From Anaerolineae bacterium (GTDB taxonomy: Bacteria > Chloroflexota > Anaerolineae > Aggregatilineales > Phototrophicaceae), in contig JAJEBE010000027.1 in assembly GCA_022822545.1 (NCBI GenBank), forward strand, positions 62,001 to 126,000: a stretch of 64,000 nucleotides of DNA, read 5' to 3'. A program made the translations under genes and the position numbers. The notes under the pieces are model-generated. The model searched no databases, was not told where the DNA came from, and saw nothing but the letters and a program-made list of their open reading frames with translations. This document shows, piece after piece, positions 36,734 to 46,856 of this stretch (positions are counted from its first letter, which is position 1; each line of letters opens with the position of its first letter).

Positions 36734-37513
36734 ATGCGTTTAGCTGACAAAGTTGCGCTGGTGACGGGCGCGTCACGCGGGATCGGCCGGGGCATAGCCG
36801 AGCGCTTCGCCGCTGAGGGCGCGCGCGTGGGAATATTGGATCTGGATGCCGAGCCCTGCCAAGCGGTAGCGGACGCTATCATGGCGGCTGGCGGTACAGC
36901 GCTGGCGGTTGCCGCCGATATCAGTGATCCGGCGCAAGTGGAGACGGCGATTGGCAAGCTGCGAGATGAGTTCGGAACTGTGATTGTGCTGGTGAATAAT
37001 GCCGCGATTATGCCGACAGGCACATTGCACGAGACCGGCATTGAAGACTTCGAACGCTGCCTGGCGGTGAACCTGCGCGGGACTTATCTGGTGTGCCGTG
37101 CGGTCATTCCGGGTATGTTGTCAGTGGGCAAGGGTAGCATCATCCACATCGCAAGTGTCACGGGCATGGTGGGTTTGCCGGGCTTGGCCGCCTATTCGAT
37201 GACAAAAGGCGGCTTGATTACGCTGGCTCGCTCTATGTCCACCGATTATGCCGGGCGAGGCATTCGCACAAACAGCGTCTCGCCGGGCACGATCGACTCG
37301 CCTATGCTGCATGAATTTTTGGCGCAGCAATCTGAGCCGGAAGCCTTTCGCGCGCAATACGATGCGATGCACGCCGTGGGACGCGTAGGTCGAATTGACG
37401 AGGTGGCGAATGTTTGTCTGTTCTTGGCGTCTGATGAGGCGAGTTTTGTCACCGGCGCGAATTATACGGTGGACGGCGGCTACAGCGTGAAAGGCGATCA
37501 GCCGCAAGACTAG
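36734..37513 (+). CDS. short-chain dehydrogenase/reductase (FabG-like)
   Basis: 259 residues from the ATG at 36734 with a GGCGGAG site. The classical SDR motifs are TGASRGIG (about 12-19), VNNAAI (NNAG position), SVTG with catalytic Ser, and YSMTK (about 156-160). The end is [15 protein letters not shown]. In the oxidative L-fucose/L-rhamnose routes an SDR oxidises the 2-keto-3-deoxy acid before cleavage by an FAH hydrolase. The FAH gene 165 bases downstream makes that reading attractive (inference). Confidence 0.9.
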   Translation: MRLADKVALVTGASRGIGRGIAERFAAEGARVGILDLDAEPCQAVADAIMAAGGTALAVAADISDPAQVETAIGKLRDEFGTVIVLVNNAAIMPTGTLHETGIEDFERCLAVNLRGTYLVCRAVIPGMLSVGKGSIIHIASVTGMVGLPGLAAYSMTKGGLITLARSMSTDYAGRGIRTNSVSPGTIDSPMLHEFLAQQSEPEAFRAQYDAMHAVGRVGRIDEVANVCLFLASDEASFVTGANYTVDGGYSVKGDQPQD

Positions 37514-37678
37514 GCGAGCTACAGACATTTTGCCACCGAGGGGCGCGTAGACACCCATAAGACCTTCGACGCCGAGTTTTGGAGAGGGCACAGAGGAAAA
37601 AGTTTGAAATAGTTGCGATGTATCATTGGGCCGGACTGTGATTCGACCGAGGAGAACTTAGCGACAAAGGAGAACGAT
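37514..37678. other. gap with repeat fragments between SDR and FAH genes
   Basis: CCACCGAG at 37533-37540 runs into GGGGCGCGTAGACAC (37540-37554, the core of the element found in zwf), and then CACAGAGG appears near 37590, so one repeat has apparently landed in another. AAAGGAGAA before 37679 is the FAH ribosome site. No gene is seen. Confidence 0.55.
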
Positions 37679-38581
<903 letters not shown>

Positions 38582-38591
38582 GGGGCCGGCG

Positions 38592-39989
38592 ATGACGCGG
38601 CGCGTCGAATTGGCGGCGCTGAACCTGCCTGATTTTGGACTGCCCTCAGTCCAGCCGGTCATCCCGTCCGCGACCTATCAAGCGCGCATGGAAGCGGCCT
38701 TGGAGCGAGGGACTGCCGGCGGCTATAACGCGCTTGTCGTCTACGGCGACCGCGAGCACTGCGCCAACATCGCCTATCTGACCGGTTATGATCCGCGCTT
38801 TGAGGAGACGCTGCTGATCCTGCAGCAGGGCCGCAAGCCGACGCTCCTACTCGGCAACGAAGGCATGAGCTACAGCGGAATCTCGCCGGTTGATCTGGAG
38901 CGTGTGCTGTATCAGACATTCAGTTTGCCCGGTCAGCCGCGCGGTGATAGTCCGCTCCTGCGCGATATCCTAAGCGATGCCGGGTTGCGGCGGGGTATGC
39001 GGTTGGGCGTGGCCGGCTGGAAGAGTTTTGACGCGCGCGAAGCGGCTGATCCGGCGCGGACGCTGGAAATCCCGTCCTTCATCGCGGACGCGCTGGCGGA
39101 GGCGGTCGGCGAGCTTGGCTTGCTGCATAACGCCAACGACCTCTTCATGAACCCGGCTGATGGCTTGCGCACCATCAACGATGTCGATCAGTTGGCGTAT
39201 TTTGAGTTCGCCGCTTCATACAGTTCGCAGGCGCTGCGGGATCTGATCTTCGGCGTTGAGGCCGGCATGAGCGAGTTTGAGGCGGTCGCGCTGATGGGGC
39301 TGACCGGCTTGCCGCAATCTTGCCATCTGATGTTTTCCAGTGGCGAACGGGCGAGCCTCGGCTTGGCCAGTCCGTCGCTGCGCGCCATGCAAATCGGCGA
39401 CCCGACCTTCGTCGCCTACGGTGTTTGGGGCGCTTTGAATGCTCGCGGCGGCTGGCTGGCGCGGGCTGAAAGCGACCTGCCGGAAGCGGTTCGGGATTAT
39501 GTGGAGGTGCTGGTCGCGCCTTATTTTCGCGCCATTGTCGATTGGTACGAGACGGTCGGCATCGGCGTGACCGGCGGCGAATTGAACGCGATCATCGAGG
39601 CGCAGCTTGGCGATCCCTTCTTCGGCATCGGTTTGAATCCGGGGCATCTGATCCACTTGGACGAGTGGCTGCATTCGCCGATCTACGCCGGTTCGGGGAT
39701 CGAATTGCGCTCCGGCATGGCGCTGCAAGTCGATGTCATCCCGGCGACGCACTCGCCTTATCACAGCACTAATATCGAGGATGGTATCGCGCTGGCGGAT
39801 TTTGACCTGCGCCGCGCTTTCTGGCAGAAATATCCGGCCGCTTGGGACCGTATTCAGAAGCGCCGCAATTTCATGCGCAACGCGCTGGGCATCAAGCTCA
39901 AGCCGGAGGTGCTGCCCTTCTCGAATATTCCGGCCTGGCTGCCGCCCTTCTGGCTCGCGCCGGAGCGGGCGATGCGGGTCGCGAACTAG
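38592..39989 (+). CDS. M24-family (Xaa-Pro peptidase/creatinase fold) protein with altered metal site
   Basis: 465 residues from the ATG at 38592. The N-terminal creatinase-type domain ([28 protein letters not shown]) is followed by the pita-bread domain. In active metallopeptidases the first metal Asp pair lies in a stretch like LIDxGxxYxGYxSD. Here that stretch reads [20 protein letters not shown], without the Asp pair, although [13 protein letters not shown] and [13 protein letters not shown] are recognisable. It may therefore be a metal-free creatinase-like hydrolase or non-catalytic. It is tightly linked to the FAH gene (GAGGGG site) and sits in the sugar-acid cluster. Confidence 0.8.
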   Translation: MTRRVELAALNLPDFGLPSVQPVIPSATYQARMEAALERGTAGGYNALVVYGDREHCANIAYLTGYDPRFEETLLILQQGRKPTLLLGNEGMSYSGISPVDLERVLYQTFSLPGQPRGDSPLLRDILSDAGLRRGMRLGVAGWKSFDAREAADPARTLEIPSFIADALAEAVGELGLLHNANDLFMNPADGLRTINDVDQLAYFEFAASYSSQALRDLIFGVEAGMSEFEAVALMGLTGLPQSCHLMFSSGERASLGLASPSLRAMQIGDPTFVAYGVWGALNARGGWLARAESDLPEAVRDYVEVLVAPYFRAIVDWYETVGIGVTGGELNAIIEAQLGDPFFGIGLNPGHLIHLDEWLHSPIYAGSGIELRSGMALQVDVIPATHSPYHSTNIEDGIALADFDLRRAFWQKYPAAWDRIQKRRNFMRNALGIKLKPEVLPFSNIPAWLPPFWLAPERAMRVAN

Positions 39990-40011
39990 CCAGATTTTTT
40001 GGAGCGCCGCC

Positions 40012-41211
40012 ATGAAAATCACCGCGATTGAAAGCCTGCAATGGGAAGCCTATCCACGCTTGCTGACGGTGCGCGTGCATACTGATAGCGGCATCATCGG
40101 TTTGGGCGAGACGGTGGACAAGATCCCGGGCGCGAAAGCGGCGCTGCACGGCACCATTGCGCCCCTGGTTCTGGGTCAAGACCCGCTCGATATCGAGGGT
40201 CTCTGGCGCTTTGTGATGGACAACATCATGTATCACGGTTACGCCGGCGCCGAGACGCGTGCGCTATCCGCTTTCGAAATCGCGCTTTGGGACATCATGG
40301 GGCGGCATTATAGCGCGCCGCTATATCATTTGCTGGGCGGGAAGACGCGCAGCGAAATCCCCACCTACAACACCTGCATCGGCTTCGGCCGCTGTCAAGA
40401 TTACGCCGCCTGGCATGAAGACGCCGGCACCCTGGCGCAGAGCCTGCTTGATGATGAAATCTTCGCGATGAAGATCTGGCCCTTCGATCAGTTCAGCGAG
40501 CGCAGCTTCGGCCAGCGCATCAGCAAGGTCGAGATCGAAGAGGGACTGACGCCGATCAGGCAGATCCGCGATGCCGTTGGCGATCGGATGGATATCGGCA
40601 TTGAATGCCACTTCCGCTGGAATCGGGTTAGCATGGAGCGGATCGCGCGCGCCCTCGAGCCTTACAATATCCTCTTTCTGGAAGATGTCTTGCCGCCCGT
40701 CTACCCGGATGAGATCAAGGCGCTTTCGGGGGCGACTAGCATCCCCATCATCGGTTCGGAGTTGCTGATGACGCGCTGGCAATATCGCGAATGGCTGGAG
40801 AAGCATGTCTCGCAGATCGTGATGACCGATGCGCTTTGGAACGGCGGCATCGCCGAGACGCGCAAGATCGCCAACCTGGCGGAGACATTCGGGACGCCGA
40901 TCGTGCTGCACAACGTCGCCGGGGCTATTTGCCACGCCGTTTGCATGCACCTCGGCGCGCATATTCCCAATCTCTATTATGTCGAATCCTGCCGTGCTTT
41001 TTACAAGGAATATTATGGCGTATTGACAGATTACAAGCCCAGCGTCTCCGATGGACATTTCCCCTTGCCGGAGGGAGCGGGCTTGGGCCTCAACCTGCGG
41101 GAATCGGCATTAGAGCGCGATGATCTAAGCCGCGAGGTATCGGAAGGCGTGGGGCTGGCGGGCGGACGCCGGGCTATGGGCGATCACTGGGCAGTTGAGG
41201 AGATTCGCTGA
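40012..41211 (+). CDS. enolase-superfamily (mandelate racemase/muconate lactonizing) sugar-acid dehydratase
   Basis: 399 residues from the ATG at 40012 (GGAGCG ahead). The capping domain begins [22 protein letters not shown]. The barrel has the Lys of FAMKIWPFD (about 150-155), acidic metal ligands at [15 protein letters not shown] and IGSELLMT, and [17 protein letters not shown] late. These fit the mandelate racemase subgroup, whose members dehydrate aldonates such as galactonate, rhamnonate or fuconate. It sits last in the run of sugar-oxidation genes and could supply the 2-keto-3-deoxy acid for them. Confidence 0.9.
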   Translation: MKITAIESLQWEAYPRLLTVRVHTDSGIIGLGETVDKIPGAKAALHGTIAPLVLGQDPLDIEGLWRFVMDNIMYHGYAGAETRALSAFEIALWDIMGRHYSAPLYHLLGGKTRSEIPTYNTCIGFGRCQDYAAWHEDAGTLAQSLLDDEIFAMKIWPFDQFSERSFGQRISKVEIEEGLTPIRQIRDAVGDRMDIGIECHFRWNRVSMERIARALEPYNILFLEDVLPPVYPDEIKALSGATSIPIIGSELLMTRWQYREWLEKHVSQIVMTDALWNGGIAETRKIANLAETFGTPIVLHNVAGAICHAVCMHLGAHIPNLYYVESCRAFYKEYYGVLTDYKPSVSDGHFPLPEGAGLGLNLRESALERDDLSREVSEGVGLAGGRRAMGDHWAVEEIR

Positions 41212-41542
41212 CCGCTCTTGCCCATTTCGCAATGTGTAGTTTGAATTAAGCCAAGTCTATGCTATAATCCCCGCTACTCAATTTGCAGTCGCTTTCCGTC
41301 GTCGTTTTAGTTCTTGCTTCACGAATGATATATTCTGGCGACTCAAGCGTGGAATTCTTCGTCGACAATCTGCCAATTGAGCGTTTGAACATTTATATTT
41401 TCGTCAGCTTGCATGGTGATTCAAAGCCTGGTAGATTATGTTACCGTTCGCTGACTGAGAGCGCTCCCAATATCTGATTTGGTCTCAACAGGCGACCTGC
41501 CTGAGACAACGTTGACCGAAGTGTTTATGGAGGATTTACGAA
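41212..41542. other. 331-bp gene-free leader of the RbsB-like operon
   Basis: A strong promoter at 41241-41268 opens this region. The transcript would carry about 265 bases of AT-rich untranslated leader before the binding-protein ATG (GGAGGA at 41528-41533). A TTG-initiated open frame of 64 codons (41283-41477) lacks a ribosome site and coding character. The leader could hold a regulatory RNA, but I recognise no known riboswitch. Confidence 0.55.
41241..41268 (+). promoter_or_regulatory. near-consensus promoter of the RbsB/C/A-like operon
   Basis: The -35 box is TTGAAT (41241-41246), the spacer is 16 bases and the -10 box is a perfect TATAAT (41263-41268). It lies about 275 bases before the binding-protein start. 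Confidence 0.75.
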
Positions 41543-42529
41543 ATGAGAAAGTTGCTTCGCATTATCCCGGTGCTGCTTTTGGCGCTGGGTGTCATGATCG
41601 CTGGTATCGGCGGCGTCGGCGCGCAGGACCAACTGACTTTCAGTATGGTCAGCCACGGCGGTATTGGCAATCCTTTCTGGGTGGTTGTGATTAAAGGTAT
41701 GGAAGATGCCTGCGCCCTGCTGAACGCGGATTGCGCCTGGTTGTCGGATCCGGTAGACAATATCGATGATATGGCTGGTTATTGGGATGACGCCTTGGCG
41801 CGCAACAACGACGGCATCGGCACCACGGTTCCGAATCCGGAAGTTATCCGTGATGGCGTCAATCGCGCGGCTGAAGCCGGTATTCCGGTGATCGTCTTCA
41901 ACACGGCCGATCCCAACGCTGGCACGCCCGATGCGCTGCCGACCCTGTTCTACATCGGCGCCAACGAGTTCCTCGGCGGCCGCTCCAACGCCAACGCGGT
42001 ATTGGACGCTGCTGATGCTGCCGGTGTTGAAATCGCGCGCGCTGTTTGCCCGATCCAGGAAGTTGGTCACAGCGGTCTGGAAGCTCGCTGCGCCGGCGTC
42101 CGCAGCGTTTTTGAAGAAGCTGGCATTCCGTTGGATCAGCTGACCATCAACAATGATGTGACAGCCTCCGCCGGCACGTTTGCCGACTACTTCAACGCCA
42201 ACCCGGATACGAACGCGGTATTCAGCCTGGGTCCGAACCCGGCCAGCTCGCTGAACCTGTTCATTCAGGAAGCCGGTATCATGGCGGGCGAAATCTTCGC
42301 CACCACGCACGATACCAGCGCCGAGATCTATGAAATGATCCAGAACGGCTACCTGATCCAGGCCATCGACCAGCAGCCCTACCTGCAAGGTTTCGAGACC
42401 ATCATGTGGCTCTACCTGAACAGCCAATTCAAGATGGCTCCCGGTGGCGACATCCTGACCGGTCCTGGCGTCATCGACGGCAGCAACGTCGATGCCATCA
42501 TCGAACTGACCGCGCAAGGCTATCGCTAA
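41543..42529 (+). CDS. sugar ABC transporter substrate-binding protein (RbsB/periplasmic binding protein type)
   Basis: 328 residues with a Sec signal (MRKLLRIIPVLLLALGVMIAGIGGVGAQ, cleavage near 28). The type I periplasmic-binding fold is shown by FSMVSHGGIGNPFWVVVIKGMEDAC, IPVIVFNTADPNAG, ARCAGVRSVFEEAGI and the late LIQAIDQQPYLQGFETIMWLYL. It binds a sugar for the permease and ATPase that follow. A perfect hairpin separates it from the permease gene. The ATG has GGAGGA ten bases ahead. Confidence 0.93.
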   Translation: MRKLLRIIPVLLLALGVMIAGIGGVGAQDQLTFSMVSHGGIGNPFWVVVIKGMEDACALLNADCAWLSDPVDNIDDMAGYWDDALARNNDGIGTTVPNPEVIRDGVNRAAEAGIPVIVFNTADPNAGTPDALPTLFYIGANEFLGGRSNANAVLDAADAAGVEIARAVCPIQEVGHSGLEARCAGVRSVFEEAGIPLDQLTINNDVTASAGTFADYFNANPDTNAVFSLGPNPASSLNLFIQEAGIMAGEIFATTHDTSAEIYEMIQNGYLIQAIDQQPYLQGFETIMWLYLNSQFKMAPGGDILTGPGVIDGSNVDAIIELTAQGYR

Positions 42530-42547
42530 GCTGAAGACAGTTTTCGC

Positions 42548-42575
42548 ACTGGATGGGACCTGGTTCCCATCCAGT
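42548..42575 (+). promoter_or_regulatory. perfect 11-bp stem-loop after the RbsB-like gene
   Basis: ACTGGATGGGA and TCCCATCCAGT pair perfectly around a 6-base loop, and TCTTCCTCTT follows. It may act as a partial terminator or mRNA stabiliser that keeps binding-protein expression above that of the permease. Confidence 0.65.
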
Positions 42576-42739
42576 TCTTCCTCTTATTGCCGGGGCAGTT
42601 GAGTCGCTCTCAAAGCAATGGCAGGTGAAGGCGGCGGACCCTTTGGGGGGTGTTTTCCGCAAGAGAGCGTCCATTCGCAGGTATGTTCGTTTCCCTCGGT
42701 TTCGGGACGCCTTTATAATATGTATTCGAGATATAGCTC

Positions 42740-44854
42740 ATGATGCAAGCATATTTGGATAGAAAACAAGAAGCCGCCAATATCGGCATGCTGTTGACAG
42801 CGCTGATGTTTGGCTTTGCGGTTTTGGGTATCGCGGTCGCCTACATGGTCGCCTTCTGGTGGATGCCCCTGGGCGATTATGTAAACATCCGGCTAGATGA
42901 CTTCAACGCCTACGAGTACATTGTCATCATCGCGAGCGTCATTTACGCGCTCTGCTGCGCCAGGACGGCAATAGGGCTCAGCAGTCGAGAAAAGTCGAGC
43001 CTGCGCTGGTCACAGTGGATGTATTTCATCACCGTGATGGTCGGCGGCGCTATCCTACTCAGCGTCATCATCCCAGTCGGATTGAAGTTTTCGCTGTTAT
43101 TGGGCCAAAATATCGACCTGCGCGCGATCATCAACAACGATGTTGGCGCCCTGGCGCCACTTGCCTTGAGCATCGGCGAATCGCTGATTAGCCTCAGCCT
43201 GCTCGTCGCCGGCCTGGTCGCTTTGATTTCTTTGCTGGTCTTCTTGATACCGCCGCTGGAGTCCCTGCGCGAGATGGATGGCATCCGCATGATCGTCGCG
43301 CCGCCGCGGCGCTTCGTCCTGGCTATCATCGCGGTCTTGGCGGTCGGCGTCATCGGCGTCTTGATTGCCGGCGCTTTTGTGGTGCCACTCTATCCTGGCA
43401 CGACCACCATCCGCGATGCCGAGAATCATCGCTTGCTGGCGGGATTGCTCTTCTTCCTGCCCGGCTTGTTCGGTTACCGACTGGTGCGTCAGGTCGAAGA
43501 AGAGTCGGACGAGTTGCGGCGGGCCATCGCCTTGACCCCGGGCAAGTTCATCCGCTCGGAACTGGCAAAGTCTCCCAGCGCCGGCGCCATCATCGGTTTT
43601 ATCGCCATAATAATGGCTTTTACCATGGCTACCGATCTCTTCCTGGAGCCAAGCTCGGTCGCCTCCTTCTTAAGCAATATCGCCACCAAAGGCGTCATCG
43701 CCATCGGCGTCACTTATTTGATGATCTCCGGCGAATTCGATTTGTCGGTCGGCTCGATCCTGGGCGTCACCGCGCTGTCCTTCATGAACTTTATGACGCA
43801 TGGCGCGCCGGTGTTCGGCGTCATGGAACCGGTCCCGGCCGCCTTGCTGGCCATCTTTATTGCTTTTATTCTGGGCGCGATAAACGGTGTTCTTCTGATT
43901 TCGACGAGGATCCCATCCTTTATCGTCACGCTGGGCACGATGTTGGCATTCCGCGCTATTACCCTGGTCGCCATCGCCGGCGGCCGCATTTTGCGCTACA
44001 GCGACCACCATGAGTCCCTCCCTGTCATTGGGATCAGCAACATCGTCTTTCTCGCGCTGGCGGTTATCGGCTTGCTTGTGGTCGCTTTCACCGCTTACCG
44101 CGTCTTGCCCGCTCTGTATCGCGGCGCTATGCAGGCTTGGTCGATACGAAGCGACAATGGCGACTTCGGCACAACCGGCGCCATTATACGGAGCGTATTG
44201 CTGGCTGTGGTTCTGTTGATACTGCTGGCCATTGTCGTCTGGCTGCTGGCGGTTCTCTCTTACCATGGCAGCGCTGGCGGCGGGGAAATGGTAGAAGTCG
44301 GCTACTTCGACCTGTTTAACGGGCGCGTGCTCGCAATTGGCTCCGAAGGCGATTTCCTGCATGTCCAAATTCCGCGCAACGCCAATGTGCGCCTGGCGAT
44401 CGTTTGGTGGTTCAGTTTCGTGATTGTTTTCCATGTCATCCTGACCAGCACGTCCTTCGGCAATAGCATATTCGCCACCGGCGGCAACGAGGGCGCTGCG
44501 CGCGCGCAGGGCGTCAACGTCGACCGGGTCAAACTGCAGAACTTTGTCATCGTCGCGGTGCTCACCGGGATAGCCGCGATCTATGAGACGGCGCGTAACC
44601 CCGGCGTCGATCCGAATAAAGGCACTGGCTGGGAATTGGAAGTCATCGCCATGACGGTGATCGGCGGCGCGCTGCTGACCGGCGGTTATGGCAGCGTTGT
44701 CGGCTCGTTGCTGGGGGCGCTGATATTTGGCATGCTGCAAACGGGACTGGTGCTGGTCGGCATCGAGTCGCGTCTGTTCAGCGGCACCATCGGCGTCATC
44801 ATCATCGTGGCGGTCATCCTGAATACCTTCGTTCGCGGCGCGCGACAGAATTAG
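42740..44854 (+). CDS. RbsC-type sugar ABC permease with large N-terminal and central extensions
   Basis: 704 residues against about 320 in RbsC. The recognisable core is split. One part has ATKGVIAIGVTYLMISGEFDLSVGS (315-339) and TRIPSFIVTLGT (389-400). The other part is TSFGNSIFATGGNEGAARAQGV (571-592), with GGALLTGGYGS behind it. Residues 1-280 are extra and contain about six membrane segments (for example 17-40, 60-76, 95-115, 140-171, 190-217, 232-247) plus charged loops. Residues about 430-560 are an insertion with two segments and an exposed polar stretch. The ABC gene follows at once. What the added parts do is unknown. Confidence 0.88.
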   Translation: MMQAYLDRKQEAANIGMLLTALMFGFAVLGIAVAYMVAFWWMPLGDYVNIRLDDFNAYEYIVIIASVIYALCCARTAIGLSSREKSSLRWSQWMYFITVMVGGAILLSVIIPVGLKFSLLLGQNIDLRAIINNDVGALAPLALSIGESLISLSLLVAGLVALISLLVFLIPPLESLREMDGIRMIVAPPRRFVLAIIAVLAVGVIGVLIAGAFVVPLYPGTTTIRDAENHRLLAGLLFFLPGLFGYRLVRQVEEESDELRRAIALTPGKFIRSELAKSPSAGAIIGFIAIIMAFTMATDLFLEPSSVASFLSNIATKGVIAIGVTYLMISGEFDLSVGSILGVTALSFMNFMTHGAPVFGVMEPVPAALLAIFIAFILGAINGVLLISTRIPSFIVTLGTMLAFRAITLVAIAGGRILRYSDHHESLPVIGISNIVFLALAVIGLLVVAFTAYRVLPALYRGAMQAWSIRSDNGDFGTTGAIIRSVLLAVVLLILLAIVVWLLAVLSYHGSAGGGEMVEVGYFDLFNGRVLAIGSEGDFLHVQIPRNANVRLAIVWWFSFVIVFHVILTSTSFGNSIFATGGNEGAARAQGVNVDRVKLQNFVIVAVLTGIAAIYETARNPGVDPNKGTGWELEVIAMTVIGGALLTGGYGSVVGSLLGALIFGMLQTGLVLVGIESRLFSGTIGVIIIVAVILNTFVRGARQN

Positions 44855-44864
44855 GAGCGTGAGC

Positions 44865-45668
44865 ATGCAGTACGAACAAAAACACCGGGACGCCTTGGTG
44901 GATATGATTGATATCCACAAGTATTTCGGCAGCGTTCAAGTTTTGCGGGGCATCGACTTTCATGTCGACCGGCAAGAGATCGTCGGTTTGCTTGGGGATA
45001 ACGGCGCCGGCAAATCGACGCTGATCAAGGTGCTGACCGGCTTTCATTCTCTGACGCGCGGTCAAATCTATTTTGATGGCGAAGCCGTCAATATTTATTC
45101 ACCGCACGACGCCCGCGAGCTCGGCATCGAGACGGTGCACCAGGATCTGGCGCTGGTGCCCCTTATGAGCATCGCGCGCAACTTCTGGCTGGGGCAGGAG
45201 CCCACCTACGAAATCGGCCCCTTCCGCTTCCTGGATAAGAAGATGATGGCGCAGGAATCCATACAGGCGCTCGCCGATGTCGGCATCCACATCCGCGATT
45301 CGGAAGAAACAGTCGGCACGATGTCCGGTGGAGAACGGCAATCCATCGCCATCGGGCGGGCGGTGTACTTCGGCAAGAAGCTGCTCATCCTGGACGAGCC
45401 CACCTCGGCGCTCTCCGTCGGCGAGACGCAGAAAGTGCTGGATTACACCATCGCCGCCAAAGAAAAGGGCATGAGCGTCATCTTCATCACGCATAATATC
45501 CGCCACGTCTACGAGGTCGCGGACCGCTTCACCATCATCGAGCGCGGACACAAGCTGGGCGATTTCTATAAGAGCGAGGTGAGCGAAAACGAAGTCGCCG
45601 ATATGATTGTCACTGGGCAGATCCCAGAGCGCTTGCGACTGTATGAAGAAGATGCAGTTGGAGATTGA
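44865..45668 (+). CDS. sugar ABC transporter ATP-binding protein, single cassette (RbsA-like half)
   Basis: 267 residues from the ATG at 44865, which has AGGAG seven bases ahead; a GTG two codons upstream sits too close to that site. Walker A is GLLGDNGAGKST (about 42-53), the signature is MSGGERQ (about 147-153) and Walker B is LLILDEPTSAL. The Q-loop and H-loop (FITHN) are present. Unlike RbsA it has one cassette only, so it must work as a dimer. It starts 10 bases after the permease stop and its stop precedes the lipoprotein start by 2 bases. Confidence 0.93.
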   Translation: MQYEQKHRDALVDMIDIHKYFGSVQVLRGIDFHVDRQEIVGLLGDNGAGKSTLIKVLTGFHSLTRGQIYFDGEAVNIYSPHDARELGIETVHQDLALVPLMSIARNFWLGQEPTYEIGPFRFLDKKMMAQESIQALADVGIHIRDSEETVGTMSGGERQSIAIGRAVYFGKKLLILDEPTSALSVGETQKVLDYTIAAKEKGMSVIFITHNIRHVYEVADRFTIIERGHKLGDFYKSEVSENEVADMIVTGQIPERLRLYEEDAVGD

Positions 45669-45670
45669 AT

Positions 45671-46345
45671 ATGAACGCGACACCGAGTAGACCGGGCCGA
45701 CTTTCCCTTCTAGCGCTGATTGTCTTGATGGTTCTGGCCGGCTGCCGTCCGCCGGTTGATTTTCACATCACGCCCTCGCCAACGCCAACACCCGAGCCCA
45801 GCGCCACGCCCTCGCCGACGCCCCCGCCGGCCGACTTTGTTGATCCCTACGAAGTCAATTTGGGCATCATGGAACGGCTGATTGAGTTGTTGCCCGATCC
45901 GCTGCCGGCCGTTGAAGAGTGGAAGCGCGTGAATGGTAGTGGCGAAGCCGAAGTGCGTAATATCCGCGGCATCCGCAGGCCGGCTATCGGACGCGCTATC
46001 CCCTATACCACTCAGCAAGGCAGCAGCATGCTGCTCAATTTCATCATCTTCTCCGATGAAGCCGCCGCGGCCGCTGAATTCGAGCGCAAGCACGGGCTGC
46101 GCTCAGCGGATGTGGACTTGGAAGAGGACGCCGCATTCCGCACGCCCAATGCTTTTGGCTCGGGCTTGTATGGCTCGTTTGCGCTCTTCCAAATCGATAA
46201 TTACTTTGTCGAAGTCTATGTGGAGATCTTCACCACTTCGGTCAGTCCGCTTGCGGCGCTAGCTACAGAGGCGCTCAGATTCTTCGAGCGCAATCGCGCT
46301 GACTTTGAAACTGCCGCCAGCGAACCGGCGGAAGAGGACGGGTGA
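45671..46345 (+). CDS. proline/threonine-linked lipoprotein, first half of a probably interrupted two-domain gene
   Basis: 224 residues from the ATG at 45671. A lipobox LMVLAGC at about residue 25 is followed by a Pro/Thr/Ser tether (TPSPTPTPEPSATPSPTPPP). A domain follows, ending FGSGLYGSFALFQIDNYFVEVYVEIF...ALRFFERNRADFET. The TGA stop (46343-46345) is followed in the same frame, three codons on, by a frame encoding a second copy of this domain. The family is not known to me. As part of the ABC operon it may help substrate handling at the membrane. Confidence 0.75.
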   Translation: MNATPSRPGRLSLLALIVLMVLAGCRPPVDFHITPSPTPTPEPSATPSPTPPPADFVDPYEVNLGIMERLIELLPDPLPAVEEWKRVNGSGEAEVRNIRGIRRPAIGRAIPYTTQQGSSMLLNFIIFSDEAAAAAEFERKHGLRSADVDLEEDAAFRTPNAFGSGLYGSFALFQIDNYFVEVYVEIFTTSVSPLAALATEALRFFERNRADFETAASEPAEEDG

Positions 46346-46354
46346 AGAGATATT

Positions 46355-46792
46355 TTGCAGGTTGTCCTCGACAGCCTGCCGAATCAAATCATCACCTCGA
46401 CGCAGTGGCGGCGGGATTATTCCCGCTTTGACGATGGGGTGGATACGCCGCGCAATATCGTAAACGGCCGCGCCGTTCGCGTCGCTTACATTGATCAGAT
46501 GGCCAACAACTTCCAAATGACCTACGGCCAGTTTGACTCGGCCGCTGACGCGCTGGCGCATTATGAAAGGATAAAGGGCATCCGCGAAGGCATTGAGGAT
46601 GAGAATTCGGTTGAAGATTTCCCAACGCCGCATGTTCTGGGTCGCGGTCTTTATGGCTCAGTCGCCTTATTCGCTATTGACGAATTCTTCCTCGAGGTCT
46701 TGATGGAGCGGGCGCCTGGCACTAGCGCCAACCCCACCGTCGCCATTGCCCGCCGCGCTTTGGCGATCTTGGAGGCGGCCCGGGGCGGATAA
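46355..46792 (+). CDS. second domain of the operon lipoprotein, after an in-frame TGA
   Basis: 145 residues from TTG 46355, in the same frame as the preceding lipoprotein. It is a diverged repeat of that protein's domain, with LGRGLYGSVALFAIDEFFLEVLMERA against FGSGLYGSFALFQIDNYFVEVYVEIF, and both end in an ALxxLExx helix. It has no signal peptide, no good start codon and no clear ribosome site, so on its own it would be an odd cytoplasmic fragment. If TGA 46343-46345 were a sense codon, one lipoprotein of 373 residues would result. A pseudogene, readthrough and a sequence error are all possible. Confidence 0.6.
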   Translation: MQVVLDSLPNQIITSTQWRRDYSRFDDGVDTPRNIVNGRAVRVAYIDQMANNFQMTYGQFDSAADALAHYERIKGIREGIEDENSVEDFPTPHVLGRGLYGSVALFAIDEFFLEVLMERAPGTSANPTVAIARRALAILEAARGG

Positions 46793-46820
46793 AGTCCCTG
46801 CCCGCAGTTCAACGCCATGA

Positions 46821-46826
46821 TATAAT
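46821..46826 (+). promoter_or_regulatory. -10 hexamer candidate for the DinB-like gene
   Basis: A perfect TATAAT lies 31 bases before the ATG at 46857, whose ribosome site is AAAGGAG. No good -35 box is seen. Confidence 0.4.
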
Positions 46827-46856
46827 TCGCGCCACAATCTAGAAAAGGAGCGAATC

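Noticed and set aside
41283..41477. A 64-codon frame in the leader of the RbsB-like gene as a leader peptide
   Set aside because: It starts with TTG, has no ribosome site, no amino-acid run suggesting attenuation, and poor coding character.
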